Assembly (NCBI GenBank): GCA_001557505.1
Contig: LSAX01000005.1
Location: 310,001 to 374,000, forward strand
Reading direction: 5' to 3'
DNA from: Reticulascus tulasneorum
Taxonomy: Eukaryota; Ascomycota; Sordariomycetes; Glomerellales; Reticulascaceae
DNA: 64,000 bases
How positions within the stretch are numbered: the stretch's first letter is position 1; the number at the start of each line of letters is the position of its first letter. The position numbers and the translations under genes were made by a program. Of this stretch, positions 44,610 through 53,589 are shown piece by piece. The notes below the pieces were generated by a model that worked only from the letters and a program-made list of their open reading frames with translations, did no database searches and was not told the origin of the DNA.

Positions 44610-45144
44610 TCACAATCTAGTCAGCATTCTCTCAAAACTGACGTTAAGCAACTCGACTACATTCCCCACGGGTCTGCAACATAACAAGCTCGTACTTGTC
44701 CATCGGTACTACTTCGCCAAGCAGTCTTCCGCCCCCTGCCAGAACCTTGTCGCCGCACTCCTTGACGTTTGTCGTCGTGACGGAGAAGTGGAACAGCCCG
44801 CCTCGGTGGTAGTCGCGGTCGAAATTGGCTTCCGTACCAGGTTGGATCTTGGGGTCTCCAAACTCGAATAGCTCCAGCCTACCCCGTTCCCCGAACTAAG
44901 AAACGCCATTTTCACACGGTTCAGGTTTGGCGGGTAAATCTTGAAGATGAAGAGCTCAGGTTCGGTTTCGCGGCTGTAAGTTACTGGGCCCCGGATTTCT
45001 TGAAAGCCGAGTACGTTCTGGTACCATTTAGATGCTTCTTCAAATATCTGGTACCGATATGGCTACATGGTTGATGTGGTGGTTAAACGTCTATGGTCGG
45101 CAACCCAGTTCCACAAATTAGTAATAGAGACTCACGGCAGCCAT
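44610..45144 (-). pseudogene. VOC-superfamily (glyoxalase-fold) gene with several frameshifts
   Basis: A 9-base first exon (ATG GCT GCC, 45136-45144) joins through a GTGAGT donor, TACTAAT branch site and CATAG acceptor to a frame starting TFNHHINHVAISVPDI, the usual start of this fungal VOC family. The frame then breaks: one extra base after PDI (near 45050), one missing base after SGNGVG (near 44870), and two missing bases in the DPWGNVVELLN block (near 44670). Between breaks the protein is fully conserved, with no point stop codons. The last frame ends MLTRL at 44610. Four indels in about 450 bases make an intact product impossible as written. All four change the length of a short single-base run, so decay or sequence error are both possible. 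Intact relatives are metal-dependent lyases, isomerases or dioxygenases. Confidence 0.75.
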
Positions 45145-45650
45145 TGCGCCAAAAGTCAATATCAATCTAGAAAGTTTTGTGTGGATTGCTTAGTGTGCGT
45201 GGCGTGTTGTCGGGAACGATGAGGAAACATGAGGATGTCGTGGTGGACCAAAAGGCTCGGGATGAAGCCACTTACCGTGCCGGAAAGTCTTATGTCCGAC
45301 AGAGAGTACGAAATAGTTACATCATTTCCAAGAATCTCGCTAGGAAACCTGCTTTTAGTGTGGCATGCTATACATGCATGAGTTCATAGGTGATGTTTCT
45401 ATTTTTCACCTGGTTGTGATTGGTCTTATGAATTTCTACTCTCAGGGTGACATTGCTCCTCTTCGCGCCACCCGGCCGCAGATACGACTTCCTTCCCATC
45501 CAACCCTTCATATACTACCCGCTCATCCACCTGCTAAGCCGGCAGCGAGAGTCCAAATCACAACTACCACTTGTAGCTGCTCAGTAATAAATTAGACCCT
45601 CCTTGCAGTACAAACGCAAGGTTCTGTTTTGCCTCAGAGCGCGGCCAGGA
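45145..45650. other. Divergent promoter region
   Basis: Spacing between the VOC pseudogene (-) and the HET gene (+). No feature is supported. Confidence 0.6.
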
Positions 45651-47914
45651 ATGGACGCTCATGATCGGGTCGAGGACCTCCTGGAATCCTTGCAGATAAC
45701 AAGCAAGGACGAGGCTACCACAACGTCGCAGAGTAACGGTAAGATTGCAAAAAGCTCCTGATACGTTCTTATACTGATCTCGCACATTTAGGGCCCTCTG
45801 CATCTATTTATGAGCCACTTCGGACAGATAACCCCCAGATTTTAAGGGTGTTGAAGATCTCCGCTGGAGACCATTTGTCCCCACTACTCTGCAGCTTGGA
45901 AGTCGTCACTGTTATTTCACGGAATGAAGGTCGTTATCACTGGCTCAAAGCAGATGCCGATGAGTGCACTGATAGCAGTGGCAACATTGACGAGATTAAA
46001 AACGACACTCATGGCCGAGCTATTTCCCAAGCCACTGACAGCGAGACTGACGCCCAAGGTGTCATTGAGAATGCAGACTGCGATCCCAAGATCCCAACAG
46101 TCGCATATGACGCTCTCTCATACTGCTGGGGCGATCCCACGAAAACCAAGTCCATAACCTTGAACAACACGGAATTCGGCGTCTCGGCCAACCTGGAGGC
46201 CGCGCTGGTTCGGCTTCGTAGGCCGGACGCGGATCGCATCGTTTGGATCGACGCCATCTGTATCAACCAGGGTGACGACGAGGAGAAGAAGCGCGAGGTT
46301 GGCCGGATGCGCGACATCTACTACGGCGCGGAGTGCGTCGTCATCTGGCTCGGCGCGGGCTCGCCGGACACCGACGCGGCGCTGGACTTCGCGGAGATGA
46401 TCCATCGGAGATTCACGCGCTTTTGCACGTACTATGCCGTGCAGGACGAGGGAGAGGGCATCTTTGACTGGATCGACGAGTCCACGAAGCTTGAGGTGGC
46501 CGAAGAGCTGATCGCGGCGGAGCACGTCGAGTCCTGGAAGTCGCTCCACCGGCTGCTCAGCCGCCCATGGTTTGGGCGGGCATGGACGCTGCAGGAGATG
46601 GTGGTGTCGCGGCAAGCCGTCGTCACCTGCGGCGAGCGGTCCGTGGCATGGCCGGTTGTGGAGCTGGCCGCGCAAATTGCAGCCGCGTCCTACAACCAGA
46701 TATCGAACCTTGCCAATGAAGCGATTTCGGATTCTCAAGCCTTTTACTCCTGGCCGATTTACCATGTCGATTACGTCGGCAGCATTTGTTCGATTCGCGC
46801 CGAATATCGCTTCCTCGACGAACGCAACATCACGCGCATAATTGGCCGGCCGGCATCCTTTGTGAGGGCCGATGGTGTATCGAGCAGGCTGATGCAAAAC
46901 GTCAACCGCGGGTGCCTGCTCGCGCAAGACAAAATCTTCTCGGTGCTTGGCATACTCCCGGCCGAGATGCGCGATGTCATCGCCCCAGACTACTTGGTGT
47001 CGGCGAGGACCATATTCAAGAGGACCGTCAAAGCGTGCGTCGAGACGACCGGGTGGCTGAATCTCATTTGCCACTCGCAGTACTCGCGCTGGTACCCAAA
47101 TGGCCACCCGTCGTGGCTCCCAGACTGGACGCGAATGCAGCGATCGTCGATCTTCGCCGAGAGAAGTCGCACGATCATGCCACCGCACAATCCCGTCGCC
47201 GATAAGCAGGCCGAGGTATCTTTCTCCGATGACCTTTCGGTACTTACGGCCACGGGCTTAGTCATTGGAAAGGTTACGGAACCCGGGTTTGAGAACTGTG
47301 GCGTCTTTCCACGTCTCCGGAAGGGCAGCCGGTATCACACCATGTCTCCGGAGGAGACCCGTCGCTGGAGAGACTCGACCTATCCCAGCGACCCTGAGTT
47401 CCAGTACATCCCCAACCCGCAGGTGGGCAACCCTTGGGTGGAGCCCGACCCCACCTTCTGGGACTTTGAGTACGGCTTCCGACTCACGATGGGGTCTGTC
47501 GTCCCGCGCATGGGCTCCTTCTTGCACGTCGATGTGCTCGAGGTCTTCCTCGCACGCCTCAAGAGCATCTTGGAGGAAATCAGAAAGCCCGAGCCTGTCC
47601 TAAAGTACATTCCCGTCGAGGCAGGCCGAGAGGCCGACTTCCAAGAGTTCTACATCAAGGTGCGCGGCCACTTGATGAGTCGGACGATATTTGAACGCGA
47701 GGACGGCGGTCTTGGCATCGGGCCGGACTTCACCGAGCCAGGCGATGTGATCTGCCTACTATTCGGCTGCGACGCTCCCGTACTCCTTCGCCGGCGGGAG
47801 GATGGGAAGTATAAGTTTGTTGGGGACGCTCATATACCCGGGTTTATGGATGGTCAGGGCATAAAAGATCTGGCCGAGGGGAAGTACTCCTTGACGAGTT
47901 TTGATATTGTGTGA
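45651..47914 (+). CDS. HET-domain (heterokaryon incompatibility) protein
   Basis: Exon 1 45651-45738, intron 45739-45791 (GTAAGA, TTTAG), exon 2 45792-47914; 736 residues. Splicing adds the expected lead-in IYEPLRTDNPQILRVLK, so the ATG at 45651 is preferred over the internal GTG. The HET domain starts at YDALSYCWGD (about residue 135) and continues through VWIDAICINQGD, MRDIYYGAECVVIWLG and the WTLQEMVV region (to about residue 300). The remaining 430 residues are the variable C-terminal part of HET-6/OR-like proteins. HET proteins act in non-self recognition at hyphal fusion and can trigger cell death; most copies in a genome are uncharacterised. The second exon is GC-rich compared with the flanking DNA. 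It is convergent with the Clr5-TPR gene. Confidence 0.93.
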
Positions 47915-48479
47915 AGTTCAAGACCTTTAGCAGCATCTCATAGCAGAGTCACTTCTAAGCGTATGAAGAGGGGGGAATGTAATTGTTGGCTCATCCTGGG
48001 TATATGAGAGGAACTAACCTGCTCACTGACCACTTGGCCAAGCAGTTCTGTTCATTTTGCCTTTGTCGATCAGCATTTGTTTACCGAGTAACTAAGCAGG
48101 TGATTTCAACGCAGTTACGTCCGTCTTAAGGATCGAAAGACGGAACCACCTTGTGCAGGCGGGCGACATTTACCATGAATATCCCTGGTTCGACGGATTC
48201 TCCCTGTCTCTGCTCTCACAGCCCTCTTGATTCATTTCACGGGTATCATAGGACTAGGTGTTAAGGATGCAAGCCAGAGATTCGGCCACTGTTGCGAGGC
48301 GTGGCCCGTCGACATAGAGGGACGTAGCACATCAGCTCGGGAATCAGCCTGTCCCAACTATATAGAGACTCAGGAACACTCCTTATAATACGTGATGGCA
48401 ATAGTAAAGAAAATAGGAAAGCAAAGGTGCGGTTCACATTAATACACTCTCCCGCAGAGCTAGATAGCCATATTCTATT
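47915..48479. other. Convergent 3' spacer
   Basis: Between the 3' ends of the HET gene and the Clr5-TPR gene. Nothing else is seen. Confidence 0.6.
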
Positions 48480-50644
48480 CTACTCGGCCATTTCACCACA
48501 GGTCTCATTTCCCTCGTCCTCGCTGCTAGAAGTCTCCATCGACCCTGTTGAGCTTGAATCACATTCATTGAGACCTGTCGTAGACAGTGAGGGTCGTTTG
48601 TCAGCTTTGTTTACCAAACAATCCCCGCAAGATCCGGCGTCCAATTTATCATACTTGAGTGCATATTCTACGTATGCATGGAATGTGTGACTCAGAGGTA
48701 GCGCCTGTTTTGCAATTTCTTGTGCTTTTTTGAGATATTCCTTGGCGCTGTTGGATTTCCGCTGACCTAGGTATAGCTTAGCCAGGTACATGAGGTTCGA
48801 CAAAGCTTCATGTGAAAGAGGGCCCGGGTGGTTTGTTTCCTCAATCGAGAGCTGGACATGTAGCAGCCACCACTCCGCTTTGTCATACTGGCGCAGGTTC
48901 ATATAGGACGTTGCAATGCCTTGCTTGAGTTCAAACATCTTGCTAAAACTGTAAGGTTCAAGCAAAATCATCCGATCAAGAAACTTCTCCATGAGTGGTA
49001 GAGCGCCTTCAAGTTTCTCATCTTGTCGAGTGGACTCGTAAAACACACGTAGTTGCTCCCAGCAACAAATAACAATACCCTCACGATTGTAAGGAATCCT
49101 TTTGCTTCGAGTGATATCAAGAAGAAGCTTTTCCACACTTCGACGCGGTGGTCCCGGCATCCCAAGAGTTTCTGCGCTTTCTCGCCACCCCGCGTTGTTG
49201 TAGAGATGAACCAGGTTGTGCTTGAAAATAGCTGCATCTGACTGGTATAACTCGCCCAGTTCATCTGCTTGAGAGATCAGAGAGAGAAGCTCTTTCTCCG
49301 CGGTTTCGTAATCGCCTTGGTCTGTTAGGACGTCTGCGATTGTCTCCACAATGTCTTTCGTGCTATTGTACGCATGCTCTGGGCTAAGTTCGGTAGCGCA
49401 TGCCAACAGTCCCTCCCTCGCGTTCGATAGCATATGGTATGCGTGAACTAGCTGACCTGTCTGTTTGTATAAATTGCCAAGGCGTGCAAGAGATCTGCAA
49501 GTGTTTTTGTCATTTTTCCCGAGGGTTGCTAGGTTGGTGTTGTAAGACTTCTGAAGACGTTCGATGCCTCCATCGAAGTCCTGATATTCTACCGCTGCTC
49601 GCACAAACTGCTCCTCTACTGTGATTGTCTGGGCATGATTCAAACCCAATAAAACCTCGAGGCCATCCAAAGATTCCATGAATGCAGGCTTGGCACTGAG
49701 ATAGTCGCCGTGTTTAGCATGTGACATAGCGGTGCGAGACGCGTTCACGAAATAGTCCGCATCGCAGCCTTGCCAGACTGCCATCCTCAGTGGATCTACA
49801 TCTGGCACATTTTCGTTGATTGATGTTAAAATAGCCCTGCTAGTTGCTGCTTTTGGCATTGTGATTTTCTCCTCTCGGCTCCTCTCTTCTGCAGAACTGT
49901 TGTAGAGAGCTAGGCCAGGTGGAACCAACACTGGAGATTTAATTGTGCAATATGAAAGGCCATCAGGAGTACCTGCAGCAACCGATTAGTATTAGCATTG
50001 ACAACCGGTATCATAATAGGCAAGCTGACTTCCGGTGGAAGAAACAGCATAATGCTGTGAACTTTGTAGGTGCCGTTTGATCTTATCCATTGGTACTTCT
50101 TGGCCCCCTAACCTAAACTGTGTACTCTTGCTTTCTTGGACTCGGCGACTGGTGGCTCGCTTTTTAATGAATCTTGTCACCCGTGGTGGCAGGTTTTTGC
50201 CGAGGCGCCAATCGCTGAGTTTCTTTTTCCATTGCTGCTCACTATCAATTTGTGTTAGTTGAGTTCTGCAGCATGCTACCAGTGGTGATACCTTGCAATA
50301 AATCCATGGTGCGCTGACATGAATATGCGCAGTTCTTTCAAAGTCTTAGATTGGTATTCATCTTCAACTATTTTCCGATATTGTTCCCACTGGGATCGGC
50401 TGATGCGCTTAGGAACGTTTGGATCAATTATGGGAATATTGGTTCTTAGGCTACCATCGTTCACCTCTGGGTTTATGGTTACTGTTGATAGGTATGGGGT
50501 TTGTCTGGCTGCAGGTTGTTCGAGGGACTCGAGTACCCAAGGGTTGTTGACATTGTCAAGGTCTGGAACCGTGGTTGTCCAAGTATCCACGTCGAAGTCA
50601 AGGGATTGTTCAAATTGAAAAACTGTAGGGTACACAGGTTCCAT
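48480..50644 (-). CDS. Clr5-domain protein with TPR repeats
   Basis: Exon 1 50292-50644, intron 50242-50291 (GTATCA, GATAG), exon 2 50030-50241, intron 49973-50029 (GTCAGC, CTGCAG), exon 3 48480-49972; 685 residues. The N-terminal Clr5 domain (about 82-135) is rebuilt across intron 1: SRSQWEQYRKIVEDEY, then TLKELRIFMSAHHGFIA and EQQWKKKLSDWRLGKN. A basic stretch (KKRATSRR) follows. From about residue 250 tetratricopeptide helices run to about residue 620, then an acidic Ser-rich tail. Clr5 is named for a fission yeast heterochromatin-linked factor. Clr5-TPR proteins are numerous in filamentous ascomycetes and their function is unknown; DNA binding by Clr5 and protein scaffolding by the TPRs are inferred. 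Intron 2 could alternatively start at GTTGTC, giving an unusually short 33-base intron; I prefer the 57-base version. Confidence 0.85.
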
Positions 50645-52568
50645 TGTCGCAAGCAGGACTACGGGAAGCTGTCCGGCTGTTGATATCAGGGGAAAGAAAA
50701 AGAATTTGGGGGACAGATGAGGCAGACATAATGCAATAAATATTCAATTTTGATCAGCTACTCGCCCTGGTTCGCGAACAACCGGCAACGTCACCTGCAT
50801 GAAAAAAGGCAAGGCAAGGCAAGGTAGGAACTTTCGAAAACCATTGATAACTTTTGAGTAATCCAATCGTTGCGTGCCAACAATAAGCCACACTTTCGGC
50901 GAGGTTGCTGGCGAGCTCGCTGACTCGTTGGAAATTTCCTCTGAAACGAAGCCAGCTCACAAACCAAGCTCAGCTTGAAATGCCAAGGTTTTTAACCGCC
51001 AACGAATCGTAAAGCAGTGCTCATAGGGTACCATGAACTCCCTTTCTCTTTCTGTTAATCGCATAACGCTCCATTAGTCCCGTAGGTTGTAAGATAGTTC
51101 GGTCAACATCTCCAAAGGTGCGCAAAGATCTTCAAAGGTTCAGTTTCGAGGATCGAGAAGGATGGCCTTTCAAGTGTCTCCTACATATAAAGGTATAAAT
51201 AGACAACTTCCACTATGGGAAGTGAACTCATCAATATCGATTTAGTACTGTTAATCCAGTTAGGGCAGCTTCACATAAGGGCAGCTTCACAACCAGAATC
51301 CACCGTGCTTCGTCTGCCGTGTTTGAAACATCCGACACTTCTCAACTTACACACCATCTCCATATTAATTAACCGTACTATCCACCATGGATCTTGGTCG
51401 AAAATTTGCGACTCAGACTTCAAGGGCTGCACACAATGAGAAGGTTAAAACTACATTTACTCTGTTATTAAATTGCTTGCAATGGTACTAACTAATTACA
51501 GCATGGTGTAGGAACGAGTATTGCTGGTTATTGCTATGATCTAAAGTTGACCCGGCCCGAATTTGGGCAACAGAAAACTCTCCAGCAGTTGAAATCTCTG
51601 AACCCAATTGGAACTGTGGGGAGTGATAATCTACATTCTTCTTACATCAACAAAGACAAACATGGCCAACACATCGACAAGAGCCCTATGTTACATCGTT
51701 GGATTGCGGAATCCATGGCGGATGGGCCATATCATACGCTGCAGTCGATTCCGCGCAATGCGTTGGATCCCTTAAGGACTCAAGTAAAGACCTAGATGGC
51801 CAAAACCATGGTAAATGTACGCAGACCTGGTCGCTTGGTACCTATGCTAGAGATTTCTGTTTCAGAGAGTTGAGTAATGTTCAGTTAAGCTATTCATTAC
51901 TCACGATTCGCTCTAGAAGTTTCCTGGTAGGCTACTAGCATGCATCACACCTTCTCTAGTGCACATTGCGGTACCAACCACAGACTATTAGCAGCTTATA
52001 CTTGAGCTCTGCTTTGCAATTAATGACTTGTAATAACCATCACATAATGGTTTCAAACGTAGAATTGAGTAAGTCCCCCAATGAGAAGGGGATATAGCAG
52101 TTGTGCTGGTCAAAGTATATCTTGTTTTACTTCCTGTTTTCTACATGGTCCCCCGACCTTAGGATCCTAGAGATCAGCATAGAGCATTGTATAATGCCAT
52201 GCGGCGTGGCGTGCAAGCTTAATAAACTAATACTTCTGCAAAGACATCAAGAAGAATAGCAAGCCCTCTAAAGATATACTTGCCAGGTCGCGCTCTTGCC
52301 TGCACAAATTGAGGCTGTTGTCTAAGCCTCTACATTGGCGAGCCCCCCGCAAATACGACCAGTTTGTGTGGCCTCTTTTTGGTTGCTCAAAGGGTTTAGT
52401 TTCTTACCTAGGTACCCCATGCCGACCATTTCGGGACCCTCTGAGCGGACAGGAACCGCTTATGGGCAAAAATAAAATAGTCTGCTAGATATACACAGAA
52501 ATACCTCAAACCGGGGGTTTTAAAGGGATCAGTCAGTGCATTTAATAAAAATAAAAATCTTAAAAAGC
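50645..52568. other. AT-rich gene-poor region
   Basis: No gene is supported. A GGCAA pentamer run lies near 50807-50824 and a direct repeat GGCAGCTTCACA occurs near 51268 and 51283. Composition is AT-rich towards the tRNA gene. Decayed mobile DNA is possible but no element was recognised. Confidence 0.5.
52562..52566 (-). terminator. Pol III oligo-T terminator of tRNA-Leu
   Basis: Five consecutive T on the minus strand, two bases after the tRNA discriminator base. Confidence 0.8.
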
Positions 52569-52666
52569 TGTAAGCTGTGGGAGTCGAACCCACGAGACTT
52601 TCGTCAATAGAGACTTAATACTAATAAGGCTTAAATCTATCGCCTTAACCACTCGGCCAAGCTTAC
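52569..52666 (-). tRNA. tRNA-Leu(UAA) with 17-base intron
   Basis: Minus strand. The acceptor stem GTAAGCT pairs with AGCTTAC, with A as discriminator. The D-arm is GCCGAGTGGTTAAGGC. The anticodon stem ATAGA pairs with TCTAT and the loop reads TTTAAG before the intron, giving anticodon UAA. A 17-base intron (CCTTATTAGTATTAAGT) follows position 37, and its TTAA can pair with the anticodon, as usual. The long variable arm is GAC-GAAA-GTC (class II tRNA) and the T-arm is GTGGG-TTCGACT-CCCAC. Five T residues follow within three bases of the end, a polymerase III terminator. Confidence 0.95.
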
Positions 52667-53589
52667 AAAAACTTGAGAAATATCCTGGGTAAGTTCCCAC
52701 TATTTTTGTAATTATGATGGATACATTCAGGAGGCCAACTTAATTAGTTTTCCCCCCATCCACTTGGTAAAATAAAGCGTAAATAGTACGAAATCCTTCT
52801 CTTTATTTATTAAAAAAAATTTAAGATTAGCTTAGGTCTACTAATGAAACAGAGCGAACATCAATAAGACTTTTACTTAGTCCCTAGCATGCATCAAAAG
52901 CGTAAATAGACATGTATTTGACTGATTTATCTGTCTAAAGTGCATGCATCACGACACAGCTTTCGTGGGTTGCGTAAGGTTGGATCCTAATTTAGCAGGT
53001 TGACTACTTACGTCGGTAAATATGACGCAGCATGATGAGTTTTAGACCTATTGCTCGGCGGTAACGAACCTCTCTACCTTACCCGAACAATGTGCCTTGG
53101 GCTATACCACTTGATCGCCTCAATGCCCTCAATCTTCAACATGGCCGTATCATATTAGACAAATGTACTAACCCCCAGGTAATATCTGTGATTCAGTCCA
53201 GCTGAGCAAAATTACTTCCGGCCTTTGTGCACCGTTTCTCTGGTCAGCTAAATGCGGGGTAATATAATATAATTAGGTACCTATCCGGAACACCAACGAT
53301 AACCTGAGACGAGCTGAGTTTTCTGCTCAATCTTCCGTGAAAAACATCTGCTGGTCTGGGCCTTGCCCGTTCTGTAGTCAACAACCCTATCGGCATACAC
53401 TCAACCCATTCTCCATTGACCGCATAGGATACGAGACACTTCCTGTCGTCGGACTTACGTACCACATGAGAGGTTTGGCCAGGCGCCCCAAGCTACGTTA
53501 TCCATCTTCTATGCCTCACTTTCCGTTCCAGCAGAAAGGGAACGTTGAATGCCTTTACTTCCAACCCTCCAAAAGTCGAAACCAGCACG
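52667..53589. other. AT-rich intergenic region
   Basis: 5' flank of the tRNA gene and promoter of the 2OG oxygenase-like gene. A poly-A tract lies near 52812-52819. No gene is supported. Confidence 0.55.

Noticed and set aside
46118..47188. A 356-codon minus-strand ORF
   Set aside because: It is antisense to the HET gene, whose GC-rich codons open the opposite frame; it has no domain.
49973..50005. A 33-base intron in the Clr5-TPR gene (GTTGTC donor)
   Set aside because: It is shorter than fungal introns normally are; a 57-base alternative with the same acceptor keeps the frame.
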